Of a DNA stretch of 64,000 nt, positions 9,865-19,010 are shown in pieces; the first letter of the stretch is position 1, and each line of letters starts with the position of its first letter. The DNA comes from Vibrio sp. SCSIO 43136. GTDB lineage: Bacteria > Pseudomonadota > Gammaproteobacteria > Enterobacterales > Vibrionaceae. Under the pieces are notes generated by a model. That model ran no database searches. It was not told the origin of the DNA and saw only the letters and a list, made by a program, of their open reading frames with translations. A program made the translations under genes and the position numbers. The DNA is taken from contig NZ_CP071848.1 in NCBI RefSeq assembly GCF_023716565.1, positions 310,001-374,000 of the forward strand, read 5' to 3'.

Positions 9865-10218
9865 GATAAATCCTAAATTGAATTTGGCTATGTTATTTAG
9901 TTTGTGGGCAATTAACTCAATGTCATCAAGGTCGAAGTGGTATTGATGGAAAGCTAAAAGCTCGTGATAGGTAGAAAGACCATGGGTGACCTAAAGCTCT
10001 CAAGACATCAGTAAGTCGCATTAAGTGCTTCGGCCTAGGGTTTTTTAGGCATGGGTTAAAGTTTTTGCAGGGAAGTTGGTTAAGTTTTGTAGCGTGGTAT
10101 TTACGTGCATCTTGTGGTGGCACTGAGGCGCATAATCGATTAAAACAGTGAAAGCTCAGACTCGTATGAAGACGATTCGACATGGCTGCTATCCCTTACC
10201 CAAAATCCATTGCCTAAC
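9865..10218 (-). other. Long untranslated leader of zrgA (no gene seen)
   Basis: The 354 bases between zrgA and the Zur-box candidate hold an 85-codon frame (9926-10183, -). It has no ribosome site and low-complexity, Pro/Arg/Lys-rich sequence, so I do not call it. If the promoter is at the Zur site, this stretch is a long 5' leader. No riboswitch class was recognised in it. Confidence 0.4.
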
Positions 10219-10237
10219 AATGTAATATTATAACATT
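10219..10237. promoter_or_regulatory. Zur-box candidate
   Basis: AATGTAATATTATAACATT is a 9-1-9 palindrome with one mismatch pair. It closely fits the gammaproteobacterial Zur site (GTTATAATATAAC core). On the - strand it contains TATAAT, so a bound repressor would cover a -10 element. The only gene downstream in a sensible direction is zrgA. Confidence 0.75.
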
Positions 10238-10341
10238 GGGCCATCAAGCCAATTTTTGCACAATAATGCAATTGCGTTACCTAGGTCATTCTTCACATGA
10301 GTAAGGAAATATTTGGTGGAATAAAGAGATAGGGCAGATAG

Positions 10342-10366
10342 AAAAAAGCCCAGCGTGTTGCTGGGC
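10342..10366 (-). terminator. Intrinsic terminator after pyrI
   Basis: Reading -, GCCCAGC-AACAC-GCTGGGC is followed by TTTTTT, 21 bp after the pyrI stop. It ends the pyrBI message. Confidence 0.9.
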
Positions 10367-10386
10367 ATGTATCTTGGTTACTGTGC

Positions 10387-10848
10387 TTAACGCTCTGTAA
10401 CAACTTCACGCGAGAAAGCTTTCTCGCAATACTTACATTTTAAGCGCACATCTTCGCCACGGGTGATCAGCTTGAAGCTGGTGGCGACAGGCTCGCTGTG
10501 GGTAATGCAGTTTGAGTTCGGGCACTCAAAAATATCGTTGATGGTTTCTGGCAGGCTAAGCGCCAGCTTCTTAACGACTTTGTAGTCTTCGATCTGGTTT
10601 ACGGTGGCTTGTGGTGCGTAAAGAGCCAGCTTTTGCGCTTGGTCTTCGGTCATAAACACGTTTTCGATCTTCAGCAGATCTTTTGCACCTAGTGCTGAAG
10701 AAGGCAGGTTAAGACCAACGGTGATACGTTGCTCACTGTTTTGCATGTCGAACAATTGCAGCACTTTAATCCCCACATTGGCAGGAATGTGGTCGATAAC
10801 AGTACCGTTGCAAATCGCTTCTACCTGTAATTGATTTTGTTTAACCAT
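10387..10848 (-). CDS. pyrI: Aspartate carbamoyltransferase regulatory subunit
   Basis: PyrI binds ATP and CTP and regulates the PyrB trimers in the ATCase holoenzyme. I place the start at [15 protein letters not shown] (153 aa, the family length). A longer open frame exists upstream but reads through the end of pyrB. The zinc ligands Cys-x4-Cys (CPNSNC) and Cys-x2-Cys (CKYC) are both present near the C-terminus and hold the contact with PyrB. The gene begins 16 bp after pyrB on the same transcript. Confidence 0.97.
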   Translation of the reverse strand: MVKQNQLQVEAICNGTVIDHIPANVGIKVLQLFDMQNSEQRITVGLNLPSSALGAKDLLKIENVFMTEDQAQKLALYAPQATVNQIEDYKVVKKLALSLPETINDIFECPNSNCITHSEPVATSFKLITRGEDVRLKCKYCEKAFSREVVTER

Positions 10849-10864
10849 GATGTTGTTCCTCCAA

Positions 10865-11794
10865 TTACAGGGATTCGTTAAGTACAAGAGCAAGCAAAGC
10901 TTCGCGGGCGTAGACCCCGTTGGTTGCCTGTTCAAAGTAGTAAGCGTGCGGGGTCTTATCGACGTCGGTCGTGATTTCATCCACACGAGGTAGAGGGTGA
11001 AGCACTTTTAGGTTCTCTTTAGCACCTTCCAAAGTGGCTGCCGTTAAAATATAGGCAGACTTGATGTGTGCATATTCAGATTCATCAAAGCGCTCTTTTT
11101 GCACGCGAGTCATGTACAAGATATCAAGCTCACTCATCACACCTTCCATTTCTGTGTGCAAGCTGTATTTGATGCCTGCGTCATCTAGCTCTTCACAGAT
11201 GTAGTCTGGCATGGCTAGTGCGTCTGGAGCGATAAAGTAGAAACGCACGTTATCGAACTTCGCAAGTGCTTGAGTCAGCGAGTGAACGGTACGACCATAC
11301 TTAAGGTCACCAACAAATGCGACATTCAGGCCGTCTAATGTGCCTTGAGTTTCGTAGATGGTGTAAAGGTCTAGTAGCGTTTGAGTAGGGTGTTGGTTCG
11401 CTCCATCACCAGCGTTGATCACAGGCACGCCGTTAGAGAATTCTGATGCTAGGCGAGCAGCCCCTTCTTGTGGGTGACGCATGACAAAAGCATCAACGTA
11501 AGATGAGATCACTTGTACTGAGTCGGCAAGGGTTTCACCTTTCTTCGCAAGCGAAGTGTTGCCGCCACTATCAAAACCGATCACATCGCCGCCGATGCGT
11601 TGGATAGCCGTTTCAAACGATAGACGGGTACGGGTAGATGGCTCAAAGAAGCAGCTTGCTACCACTTTGTTTTTGATTAGCTCAGGTTGAGGTTCTGCTT
11701 TTAGCTGGCCTGCCGTTTTCACAACAAGCTCTAGCTCTTCTCGTGATAGCTCCGGAATGGAGATAATGTGCTTATTATAGAGCGTATTCGCCAT
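10865..11794 (-). CDS. pyrB: Aspartate carbamoyltransferase catalytic subunit
   Basis: This 309-residue enzyme condenses carbamoyl phosphate and aspartate in the first committed step of pyrimidine synthesis. The carbamoyl-phosphate motif [11 protein letters not shown] is at about 51-61. The [12 protein letters not shown] and HPLPRVDEI segments are conserved, and Lys and Ser of the 80s loop ([15 protein letters not shown]) are present. It is preceded by a leader peptide and a terminator ending 27 bp before its start, the E. coli pyrBI arrangement for UTP-sensitive attenuation. Confidence 0.98.
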   Translation of the reverse strand: MANTLYNKHIISIPELSREELELVVKTAGQLKAEPQPELIKNKVVASCFFEPSTRTRLSFETAIQRIGGDVIGFDSGGNTSLAKKGETLADSVQVISSYVDAFVMRHPQEGAARLASEFSNGVPVINAGDGANQHPTQTLLDLYTIYETQGTLDGLNVAFVGDLKYGRTVHSLTQALAKFDNVRFYFIAPDALAMPDYICEELDDAGIKYSLHTEMEGVMSELDILYMTRVQKERFDESEYAHIKSAYILTAATLEGAKENLKVLHPLPRVDEITTDVDKTPHAYYFEQATNGVYAREALLALVLNESL

Positions 11795-11820
11795 GATCTT
11801 TTTCCCTATGGTGGTGCCAT

Positions 11821-11849
11821 AAAAAAGCCTCCCTATAATAGGGAGGCTT
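11821..11849 (-). terminator. pyrBI attenuator terminator
   Basis: Reading -, AAGCCTCCCTA-TTA-TAGGGAGGCTT is a perfect stem followed by T residues. It begins at the pyrL stop codon and ends before pyrB. With coupled translation of pyrL, ribosomes would block the hairpin when UTP is low and RNA polymerase pauses, as known for E. coli pyrBI. Confidence 0.88.
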
Positions 11850-11938
11850 TAAAATTCTTTTGGGGAACAACAACGGCAGCGCAGTAAGCAGGTAGGCTTA
11901 CGGTGTAAAGTAGTCATAGTATTCACTACTGTGCGCAT
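11849..11938 (-). CDS. pyrL: pyrBI leader peptide (29 aa)
   Basis: A 29-codon frame begins MRTVVNTMTTLH, after a strong GGAGG ribosome site, and ends at a TAA that overlaps the first base of the attenuator stem. The coding strand is pyrimidine-rich late in the gene (TTGTTGTTCCCC), where polymerase pausing at low UTP would act. The peptide sequence itself is probably not important. The call rests on position, ribosome site and overlap with the terminator. Confidence 0.8.
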   Translation of the reverse strand: MRTVVNTMTTLHRKPTCLLRCRCCSPKEF

Positions 11939-12021
11939 TGATGTTTCCTCCGACAAATTGCGGAGAATTATACGCCGAAGTTTTGTGAGCGCAAGCGATT
12001 ACGTCAAATGCTCGCAAGCAT

Positions 12022-13026
12022 CTAATTTCCTAGCGTTGCAACCATGACCGCCTTAATGGTATGCATGCGGTTTTCTGCTTGATCGAACACAATAGAGTGA
12101 TCGGATTCAAACACCTCTTCTGTGACTTCTAAGCCATTCATTCCGTACTTTTCAGCCACTTGTTTACCTACAGTAGTCTCATCATTGTGGAAAGCAGGTA
12201 AGCAGTGCATAAACTTCACTTGTGGATTTTGCGTCGCTTCAATAACTGCTTGGTTGACTTGGTACGGTGTCATTTGCGCCACACGCTCATCCCAAGCTTC
12301 AGGAGCTTCACCCATTGAGACCCAAACATCCGTGTAGAGGTAGTCACACCCCTTCACGCCAGATTGCACATCTTCGGTTAAGGTGATTTGAGCGCCAGTA
12401 GATTGCGCAATTTCTTGACACTGAGCGACCAGCGCTTCTTCAGGCCAGTAGGCTTTTGGTGCCACTAAGCGGATGTCCATCCCCATTTTAGCGGCACCTA
12501 CTAACAAAGAGTTGCCCATGTTATTGCGAGCATCACCAAGGTAGGCAAAAGCGATTTGGTGCAGCTGTTTACCTTTACCATGCTCAATCATGGTTAAGAA
12601 GTCTGCTAGGATTTGCGTTGGATGGAACTCATCGGTTAAGCCGTTCCAAACCGGGACACCCGCATAAGCGCCGAGCTCTTCAACGATTTCTTGGCCAAAG
12701 CCACGGTATTGGATGCCATCATACATACGCCCAAGGACTCGAGCGGTATCTTTCATCGACTCTTTATGACCGATCTGTGAGCCAGAAGGGCCGATGTAAG
12801 TCACTTGTGCCCCTTGGTCGAACGCTGCGACTTCAAAAGCACATCGAGTACGAGTAGATGACTTTTCAAAAATTAGTGCGATGTTTTTGCCTTGCAACTT
12901 AGGTTGTTCAACACCTGCATATTTAGCGCTTTTGAGCGTTGCAGACATATCTAGTAGAAACTGGATCTCTTGAGTAGAAAAGTCGAGCAGTTTTAGAAAG
13001 TTTCTTTTGTGTAAGTTGAAAGCCAT
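12022..13026 (-). CDS. argF: Ornithine carbamoyltransferase
   Basis: This 334-residue enzyme forms citrulline from ornithine and carbamoyl phosphate. The carbamoyl-phosphate motif SSTRTR is near residue 57, HPTQILADF is in the middle, and the catalytic HCLPAFHND is near 270-280. I chose [11 protein letters not shown] because AGGA lies 7 bases before its ATG; a frame five codons longer lacks this. Tandem ARG boxes upstream suggest the biosynthetic, ArgR-repressed enzyme. The arginine deiminase gene next to it means a catabolic role (arcB) is possible as well. Confidence 0.94.
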   Translation of the reverse strand: MAFNLHKRNFLKLLDFSTQEIQFLLDMSATLKSAKYAGVEQPKLQGKNIALIFEKSSTRTRCAFEVAAFDQGAQVTYIGPSGSQIGHKESMKDTARVLGRMYDGIQYRGFGQEIVEELGAYAGVPVWNGLTDEFHPTQILADFLTMIEHGKGKQLHQIAFAYLGDARNNMGNSLLVGAAKMGMDIRLVAPKAYWPEEALVAQCQEIAQSTGAQITLTEDVQSGVKGCDYLYTDVWVSMGEAPEAWDERVAQMTPYQVNQAVIEATQNPQVKFMHCLPAFHNDETTVGKQVAEKYGMNGLEVTEEVFESDHSIVFDQAENRMHTIKAVMVATLGN

Positions 13027-13068
13027 AACGCATCCTCGCAATCATCTGTGGGTGATTTGAATACTATT

Positions 13069-13107
13069 TATACATATAAATTCACTTATTGTGAATGTTT
13101 ATTTTGC
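13069..13107 (-). promoter_or_regulatory. Tandem ARG boxes over the argF promoter
   Basis: Two 18-bp sites matching TGAAT-N4-ATTCA imperfectly lie at 13069-13086 (right half ATTCA exact) and 13090-13107 (left half TGAAT exact). They are separated by 3 bp, the spacing known for ArgR hexamer sites. On - a promoter TTCACA-N17-TATAAA overlaps them. Confidence 0.75.
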
Positions 13108-13115
13108 TGTAATCT

Positions 13116-13145
13116 AAAAAAGCCTGCATTTTTGCAGGCTTTTTT
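13116..13145. terminator. Terminator after arcA
   Basis: AGCCTGCA-TTTTT-TGCAGGCT has A-runs on one side and T-runs on the other, so it could work both ways. It separates arcA from the argF promoter, making the two genes independent transcripts. Confidence 0.9.
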
Positions 13146-13159
13146 CACAGGGTTGCCCG

Positions 13160-14380
13160 TTACAGACCGTCACGCTCGATCGGACAACTCATGCAGCGTG
13201 CACCTCCTCGACCTCGGCCAAGTTCATTGCCTGGGATCGTCAGTACCTCAATACCTGCTTTATCATATTTTTCATTGGTATAAACATTGCGCTCGTAGGC
13301 GATGACAGTGCCCGGTTTTACCGTTAACACGTTGTTGGCATCATTCCATTGCTCACGCTCGGCTTCATAACTATCGCCACCTGTAGTGATGATCTTTAAT
13401 TGATCAACTTCCAATGCAGACTCTACAGCGTGAATGTAGTTAGAAACTTGTTTCACTTTCATGCCATCGACACCATCAGGGGTTAGGCACCAAGTTTCTA
13501 AATCACTGCGCATGATCTCAGGGTAAACCGAGAAAGTGTCGACATCCATGTGAGTCATCACAGTATCTAGATGCATGCATGAGCGGTGTTTCGGTAGCTG
13601 GACGGCGATCACCTTACTCGCTTGGCCATGTTTAAATAGGTTGGCCGCGAGGTTTTCAACCCCTTGTGGTGTGGTGCGTTCCGACATACCAATCAGTACC
13701 GCACCGTTACCAATCACTAATACGTCACCACCTTCGATATTGGCATTGTCGTAATGTTTGTCTTCATTGCCAAAGTAGGACAGGAAGTCTTGGCCAGCAA
13801 ACGTTGGGTGCCAACGGTAAATAGCTCTTAGGTGATTGGTCTCGCGTTGACGAGCGGGCATCATCATTGGATTAAGCGATACACCGCCGTAAACCCAGCA
13901 AGAAGTGTCGCGGGTAAAGAGGTGATTTGGCAGCGGCTCAATCACGAAATCAAGCGGCTGATGCAGCTTAGGTAACATTGAATCTGAGTGAATCGGTAGC
14001 TCGGAATAGGCAAGGCCTCCGAGCAAAATAGTTGCGAGTTGCTCGTTATCCATCGCAGCAAGGTACTGGCGCAATTCTCCTGCGAACGTAGGACCAAAGC
14101 GATAATCTGAGATTTGCGTGTTAAGTAGCCATTCTCTGGCTTCTTTGACTGCAAGGGTTTCAACCAACAAATCATGCAGCAGCAAGACTTCAACATTTTG
14201 CTTACGTAAGGTTTGAGCAAATATATCATGCTCTTCCCCAGCCGCTTCCACCGCTAAAACATCATCAAACAGTAAATCTTGACAGTTTGATGGCGTGAGG
14301 TGGGTGAGGGCACGCTCTGGGCGATGCAATAAAACACGACGTAATTGACCGACTTCAGAGCCGACATACAGCTTACTCAT
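13160..14380 (-). CDS. arcA: Arginine deiminase
   Basis: This 406-residue enzyme hydrolyses arginine to citrulline and ammonia, the first step of the ADI pathway that yields ATP under oxygen limitation. Conserved active-site segments are [33 protein letters not shown] and the C-terminal [13 protein letters not shown] with the catalytic Cys. I placed the start at [11 protein letters not shown] because AAGGA lies 7 bases before it; 26 upstream codons of open frame are judged untranslated. No carbamate kinase gene (arcC) is in this window, so citrulline may pass to the adjacent argF product. Confidence 0.95.
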   Translation of the reverse strand: MSKLYVGSEVGQLRRVLLHRPERALTHLTPSNCQDLLFDDVLAVEAAGEEHDIFAQTLRKQNVEVLLLHDLLVETLAVKEAREWLLNTQISDYRFGPTFAGELRQYLAAMDNEQLATILLGGLAYSELPIHSDSMLPKLHQPLDFVIEPLPNHLFTRDTSCWVYGGVSLNPMMMPARQRETNHLRAIYRWHPTFAGQDFLSYFGNEDKHYDNANIEGGDVLVIGNGAVLIGMSERTTPQGVENLAANLFKHGQASKVIAVQLPKHRSCMHLDTVMTHMDVDTFSVYPEIMRSDLETWCLTPDGVDGMKVKQVSNYIHAVESALEVDQLKIITTGGDSYEAEREQWNDANNVLTVKPGTVIAYERNVYTNEKYDKAGIEVLTIPGNELGRGRGGARCMSCPIERDGL

Positions 14381-14483
14381 TTGGCTATCCTTACAAATTT
14401 CCATGGCTGGGCCATCATTGGCAGGCTTAGTTATCGCAAGGATTAAATAAAGTATCAAGTCTCAGGGTGGCTTGGATATGTGG

Positions 14484-14521
14484 AAAAAGCACACATATGC
14501 AAACTTATATGCTGCTTTTTT
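14484..14521 (-). other. Terminator-like hairpin in the arcA leader
   Basis: Reading -, AAAAAAGCAGCATATAAG is partly complementary to CATATGTGCTTTTT, with a T-run at the end. It lies about 104 bases before the arcA start, where transcripts from an upstream promoter would cross it. It could be an attenuator or simply a boundary. The stem is imperfect. Confidence 0.35.
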
Positions 14522-14617
14522 CTATTTTATGGATTTTAGTGTTGTTTGTCACTGTAATGTGTTGTGAGTGAACATTCAGTTTAGGTGCGCAAGCGAGCTG
14601 ACTTAACTGAGTGCAAC

Positions 14618-14635
14618 GGTGAATATGTATTCACT
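14618..14635. promoter_or_regulatory. ARG box upstream of arcA
   Basis: The core TGAATATGTATTCA matches the ArgR half-sites TGAAT and ATTCA perfectly. It lies 238 bp before arcA and 218 bp before the small frame ahead of rraB. The nearest arginine gene is arcA, so ArgR may act as activator there, as known for ADI genes elsewhere. The rest of 14381-14852 shows no gene. Confidence 0.7.
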
Positions 14636-14852
14636 AATTTGACTAGAGGCAGCTATTGAGACACATTTTATGCAAGTTAACACCTCTTAGGCCTATGCAA
14701 AAATAGCTCATAACTCCGCATATATGGGGGATTGCCCACTTATGCGGTAAACGAACAATTGTCCTGAAAGTTGGCTAAAAGCGGTTTTTGTTAAAATAAT
14801 GTATCTGTTAGCGTGCTAGAGGCTTTTTCAGCAAATTTTCCTGGAGGATCCT

Positions 14853-14969
14853 ATGATCTTGGTGGAAATTGATGACGATCCATGCCATATTCACACCGCT
14901 TTAATTTACCTCATTATTCTGGAGCAACGACATGTCTCAATCTCAACAAGACGACTACCTATCAGTTGA
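14853..14969 (+). CDS. Possible 38-residue upstream frame overlapping rraB
   Basis: ATG 14853 follows a strong GGAGG site by 5 bases and opens 38 codons (starting [14 protein letters not shown]) that end 38 bases inside rraB in another frame. Such an overlap could couple translation of rraB to this frame. The sequence matches no family I know, and half of it is the rraB start read out of frame. It may also be that the ribosome site is left over from an older rraB start. Confidence 0.3.
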   Translation: MILVEIDDDPCHIHTALIYLIILEQRHVSISTRRLPIS

Positions 14970-15354
14970 AGAACTACTGGCGATCCAAAAGGAAGACACC
15001 CGTGAGATCATCAACGCTTTGCTTGAAGACGGTAGTGAGCCGGATGCTCTGTACACGATTGAACACCACCTTTTTTCTGAAGACTTTGCAACGCTTGAGA
15101 AAGCGGCAGTAGATGCGTTTAAGTTGGGCTTTGAAGTACTCGAAGCTGAAGAAGTTGAAGACGAAGATGGCACTAAGCTGATGTGCTTTGATGCTTCTGC
15201 TGAGTGTGCACTTGACCCAGAGCTAATTGATGCTCAAGTCGAGCAGCTTGTAAACCTCGCTGAGAAGTACGACATCATTTACGATGGCTGGGGTACTTTC
15301 TACGAAGGCGAAGATGCCCTGTACGATGAAGAAGATGAGGAAGGCGAAGAGTAA
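14932..15354 (+). CDS. rraB: Ribonuclease E inhibitor RraB
   Basis: This 140-residue acidic protein has no membrane part. RraB binds the C-terminal scaffold of RNase E and changes the set of mRNAs cleaved. The segments [42 protein letters not shown] and [10 protein letters not shown] are characteristic, and the Asp/Glu-only tail (last 12 residues) is typical. Its place beside argF matches E. coli rraB next to argI. The ribosome site is GGAGC 7 bases upstream. Confidence 0.96.
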   Translation: MSQSQQDDYLSVEELLAIQKEDTREIINALLEDGSEPDALYTIEHHLFSEDFATLEKAAVDAFKLGFEVLEAEEVEDEDGTKLMCFDASAECALDPELIDAQVEQLVNLAEKYDIIYDGWGTFYEGEDALYDEEDEEGEE

Positions 15355-15370
15355 TTCGACCTTGTCTGAG

Positions 15371-15398
15371 AAAGCCAGCATGTATGCTGGCTTTTTTT
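15371..15398 (+). terminator. Terminator after rraB
   Basis: AAAGCCAGCA-TGTA-TGCTGGCTTT is followed by TTTT, 16 bp after the rraB stop. Confidence 0.92.
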
Positions 15399-15503
15399 GT
15401 TTTCAAGAGTGCTGCATCGATAGATCGATCTTGATGGGTTATATAAATCAGACATGATTGTCGCTATACTGGCCCGAATTTTTTGATCTAAATCATTTTA
15501 TCT

Positions 15504-16283
15504 ATGCAGTTACCTTTATCAGGCCCTTGGCAAATCTCACCTCTGACGGATCTTTCCATTCCTCAAGCTGACCTGTTTTTTCCGGCCGCTTTTAGCCAAG
15601 TATTGCCTGACACTGTGTCAGAACAGTCCATCTTGGAACAGGAATGGCACCTTATGCATGACTTTTTGCTTGAAGAGTCTCAATTGGCTTTCCCATGTAT
15701 AGACATCGTCTTTCAAGACATTGCTCATTACGCTGAAGTTCGAGTCAATGGGGTGGCCGCACTTGATTGTGATGGCAGCAAAGCTCGAGACAGTAAAAAT
15801 GTGCGTGGGCTATTGCAAGCGGGTGGCAATCGCATTGAGATTTTGTTCTTGGAGCAAGATGATGACTGGTTACTAGAGGAAGAAGAGGCACCTAGTTGTG
15901 CACTAACCAAAGCGCCTGCGTCGTCAGATAAGCTAGGAATATGGCAGCAGCCGTACTTGCAATTGATCCGTCATGCTAAATTGACTCAGGTGACCACAGA
16001 ACAGATTTGGCATCACGGCGGAGGATGTGAGTTTAAAGTGGATCTTTTCTTTGAGACGTTTCAACCTGGCCTAGTTTCCGCCAGCGTTAGTTTCGATGGT
16101 CGAACTTACCAACTGCCTCTGGACATGCGTTCAAATCAGACCTCAGCGTTGTTCCAAATTGAAGCACCTTTAGTTGACGTAGAAGGGGCATACCAACTTG
16201 ATGTGCACTTGGATGGGCAACATTTTTCTATCCCTATTACGCTCGATACCGAGCTGTGTGCACGCCATTTTCCGATTGACTGA
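15504..16283 (+). CDS. Hypothetical protein with glycoside-hydrolase-2-like N-terminal jelly-roll
   Basis: This 259-residue protein has no signal peptide. The opening LSGPWQISPL, the segment VFQDIAHYAEVRVNGVA and then GGNRIEILFLEQDDDW follow the order seen in the sugar-binding domain at the start of beta-mannosidases and other GH2 enzymes. No catalytic barrel follows, so the protein is either an isolated binding domain or a degraded enzyme. Resemblance is by eye and weak in its second half. It stands alone between rraB and yjgN, with its own gap on both sides. Confidence 0.6.
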   Translation: MQLPLSGPWQISPLTDLSIPQADLFFPAAFSQVLPDTVSEQSILEQEWHLMHDFLLEESQLAFPCIDIVFQDIAHYAEVRVNGVAALDCDGSKARDSKNVRGLLQAGGNRIEILFLEQDDDWLLEEEEAPSCALTKAPASSDKLGIWQQPYLQLIRHAKLTQVTTEQIWHHGGGCEFKVDLFFETFQPGLVSASVSFDGRTYQLPLDMRSNQTSALFQIEAPLVDVEGAYQLDVHLDGQHFSIPITLDTELCARHFPID

Positions 16284-16439
16284 ATGTAACACCAGACTAA
16301 TTTTCCTACGCACAGCACATTAAAGTGCAAAAAACACACAAATTTAAGCAATTACTTGCATGTGAAGTGGACGTTAAAGTAATGTTTTAGCTTAAAAATA
16401 AAACAACGATTACTTTTTAAACGTCAGGGAAATTAAACA

Positions 16440-17609
16440 ATGGAAAAGGTTAAACATCAGGTGAAGTTTCATGGCCGAGGAATGGAGTTCTTTGGTATAT
16501 GGATCGTCAACATTCTTCTATCAATCGTCACGTTGGGAATATACTCAGCGTGGGCGAAAGTGCGAACCAATCGCTACTTTTATGGTAATACCTCGATTGG
16601 TGGTGATAGCTTCGACTACCATGCTAAACCGATGCAAATACTCAAAGGGCGTTTGATTGCGCTTGTCTTAGTTCTTATCTGGTCAGTATCCAACGCTTTT
16701 TTTCCTCTTTTTGCCGCCGTGCTACTGATCATCTTTTACTTAGCAGTGCCTTGGTTGCTGTGGAGTAATGCTCGCTTTGACGCTGCAATGACCAGCTTTC
16801 GCAATGTTAGATTTTCTTTCGATGCTAAGTTGTCGGGAGCCTATAAAGCGATGATGGGTCGAGGTATCGCAGCCTTGGTCGTGGCGATCATTTATATGGC
16901 GGTTGTCGGTATGCTTGCTTCTCAATCTGTTGCCTTAGTAATAGGCTTAAGTTTGCTGGCACTGCCACTTTTTATTGGCTTATATGCCTGGATCATGGCA
17001 GGGATGAATCGTTATTTTGTTAACGGTTACCGCTTTGGTGACTGGTCATTTTCCGCCACGATTGAAACTCGCTTTTACTTAGTCACTTACCTTAAAGCTT
17101 TGGCAATGGGAGTGGTGGTCTTAGCCATCATTGCTGGAGGGCTATTTGCCACTTTCGCTTCTGGAGTAAGCTTGGATGAGCTTCTCAATGGTAATTTCCG
17201 AGCAATGGAAGCCGTAATGCCAGTGATGTTCGGCCTGATTTATGCGAGTTTCTTTGTGGTCATACTGGCACTGTCAGCTTATGTGACCTGTTGTGTGCGC
17301 AATTACACCTTTGCCCAATTGGCTCTGTCGCAGAGCGAAGAAGCAGAAGCCCCATCGTTTGATTTTGAGTCGACGTTTGGTGTTACTAGTTATGTTTGGC
17401 TAGTGGTGTCTAACTTCCTGTTGCAAGTAGTCACTTTAGGTTTAGGGACGGCTTGGGCTAAGGTAAGAGCAGCCAATTATGTGGCCGAAAATACCCAGGT
17501 GCGGGGCGAACTTGAATTGTTGGCTGCGCTAGACCAAGACTCGAATGTCAAATCGGCTGTAACCGATGAAATTGCTCAAGCCTTTGATTTGAGCACTGGG
17601 ATTGGTTAA
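16440..17609 (+). CDS. YjgN-family inner-membrane protein (DUF898)
   Basis: This 389-residue protein has about eight or nine membrane spans. It has the DUF898 opening VKFHGRGMEFFGIWIVNI followed by LGIYSAWAKVRTNRYFYGNT. A related WLVVSNFLLQVVTLGLGTAWAKVR near residue 325 shows an internal duplication. E. coli yjgN sits in the same neighbourhood (argI-rraB-yjgN-valS). The function of the family is unknown. The stop codon shares an A with the start of the M48 peptidase gene (TAATG), so the two are coupled and probably work together in the membrane. Confidence 0.88.
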   Translation: MEKVKHQVKFHGRGMEFFGIWIVNILLSIVTLGIYSAWAKVRTNRYFYGNTSIGGDSFDYHAKPMQILKGRLIALVLVLIWSVSNAFFPLFAAVLLIIFYLAVPWLLWSNARFDAAMTSFRNVRFSFDAKLSGAYKAMMGRGIAALVVAIIYMAVVGMLASQSVALVIGLSLLALPLFIGLYAWIMAGMNRYFVNGYRFGDWSFSATIETRFYLVTYLKALAMGVVVLAIIAGGLFATFASGVSLDELLNGNFRAMEAVMPVMFGLIYASFFVVILALSAYVTCCVRNYTFAQLALSQSEEAEAPSFDFESTFGVTSYVWLVVSNFLLQVVTLGLGTAWAKVRAANYVAENTQVRGELELLAALDQDSNVKSAVTDEIAQAFDLSTGIG

Positions 17610-18610
17610 TGCACATTTCTGGTATTGCCTATGCGCCTCGCAGCTCAGTTCGCTGCGAGGCGCAGTTGGATCTTTCCGTCGATAAGTATGTTTATTTGAA
17701 CATAGATAGCGGCACACAAAGCTGTGAGAGCGCAGAGCTACAAATCTCTCAATCGGTTGGGAATCTGCCGATTAGGATCACTTTTCCTAATGGCTGGACC
17801 TTTGTTGCTTCTCGTACCGAAGCGCTTGACGCTTGGTTGAAAAATAATGGTCAGTCTAGCCGTGTTGATAAGCTGGAGAGAAACTGGTCTGCATGGCTGG
17901 TGGGTAGTGTGGTCACATTACTGGTGCTGTTTGCCAGTTATACTTATCTTCTGCCTTGGGTTAGCTTTCAGGTGGCGAAGTCTTTGCCACCGACCTTGGT
18001 TAGCACTTTGCAATCTGAGGTCATCAATACCTTAGATGAGCAATCTTTTCAGCCCTCTAAGCTTCCAGCCAGCCAGCAACAAGCGATCCGAGCACGAGCA
18101 CAACAATACATAGCTAAGCTTGATCCTTTGCCTTACCCGATTCAAATAGAATTTCGTTCTTCAAAACTCGGGGCAAATGCCTTCGCCTTGCCGGGAGGTA
18201 TGATTATTCTGCTTGATGAGCTGGTGAATATGGCTGAAAACGATCAGCAACTCGATAGCATCATCTTGCATGAAGTGGGTCATGTGTATCACCGTCACAT
18301 GACGACTCGATTGGTTCACTCGAGTATTTTGTCGGTGAGCTTTGCCTTACTTACAGGGGAAAGTACTGGTATTGTCGATAACCTTGCAGGTATTGCGTTG
18401 TTTATTCTTGCTAATGGTGAGTCACGACAAGCAGAGCGTGAAGCAGATCTCTACGCCAAACAAGCGATGATCGAGATATACGGTTCAAGTCAGGCAATGG
18501 CAGAGATGTTTGTGCAGTTGCAACAGCATAATCAGACATCAATGCCTAAGTGGTTGTCGAGCCACCCAGACATTGAGCAGAGGATAAGTGCAGCATCGTC
18601 CTCTTATTAG
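17609..18610 (+). CDS. M48-family zinc metallopeptidase
   Basis: This 333-residue protein carries the zinc motif HEVGH (about residue 223, within LDSIILHEVGHVYHRHM) and a downstream glutamate in QAEREADLYA as likely third ligand. A membrane span lies near residues 95-115. The part before it (about 90 residues) is not a known domain to me; the catalytic part faces the periplasm or cytoplasm depending on topology. Similar M48 proteases follow yjgN-like genes in other bacteria. The gene overlaps yjgN by 1 base and converges on the DUF2061 gene, sharing 4 bases with it. Confidence 0.85.
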   Translation: MHISGIAYAPRSSVRCEAQLDLSVDKYVYLNIDSGTQSCESAELQISQSVGNLPIRITFPNGWTFVASRTEALDAWLKNNGQSSRVDKLERNWSAWLVGSVVTLLVLFASYTYLLPWVSFQVAKSLPPTLVSTLQSEVINTLDEQSFQPSKLPASQQQAIRARAQQYIAKLDPLPYPIQIEFRSSKLGANAFALPGGMIILLDELVNMAENDQQLDSIILHEVGHVYHRHMTTRLVHSSILSVSFALLTGESTGIVDNLAGIALFILANGESRQAEREADLYAKQAMIEIYGSSQAMAEMFVQLQQHNQTSMPKWLSSHPDIEQRISAASSSY

Positions 18611-18975
18611 TGGGCTGCAACCCAGTGACGGTTAACCTGGTGTTTACTTTGCCAAACACGCTCATGCCAGTAATAAGCAAAGGTATTAATACTAGGCTCT
18701 AGCATTGCCATGATGCCACCAATCAATGGGTTGCCTGAAAGCACCCAAACAACACTGAATGCGACAGTAAAATGCACGATGGCGAAACTAGCGGTTTTGA
18801 GCTTGACGTTGCTGCTGTTTTTCCACGCTTTTTCATGGAAATAGAAAGCTAACGTATTGATGGCTGGCTCTGTAACGGCAATCAAGCTGCTAAGTAGGAT
18901 ATCGCCCGTCAGTGCATAAGCCACGATAGAAGCGATAGTAAAGTGAACGCTGGCAAAACTGATGGTCTTAATCAT
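18607..18975 (-). CDS. DUF2061 small membrane protein (two repeats)
   Basis: The 122 residues hold two copies of a DUF2061 unit of about 50 residues: MIKTISFASVHFTIASIVAYALTG and later LKTASFAIVHFTVAFSVVWVLSG, each followed by a helix ending in a FHEKAW or WHERVW motif. Four short membrane spans result. Function is unknown. A strong Fur-box candidate lies 36-55 bp upstream, so expression should rise when iron is short. The 3' end overlaps the peptidase gene by 4 bases. Confidence 0.85.
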   Translation of the reverse strand: MIKTISFASVHFTIASIVAYALTGDILLSSLIAVTEPAINTLAFYFHEKAWKNSSNVKLKTASFAIVHFTVAFSVVWVLSGNPLIGGIMAMLEPSINTFAYYWHERVWQSKHQVNRHWVAAH

Positions 18976-19010
18976 AATTTAGCTACCTGTGTTATTGGGT
19001 GTAGCTTTAT

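Noticed and set aside
9926..10183. 85-codon frame upstream of zrgA
   Set aside because: No ribosome site, low-complexity composition and no known family; more likely leader RNA.
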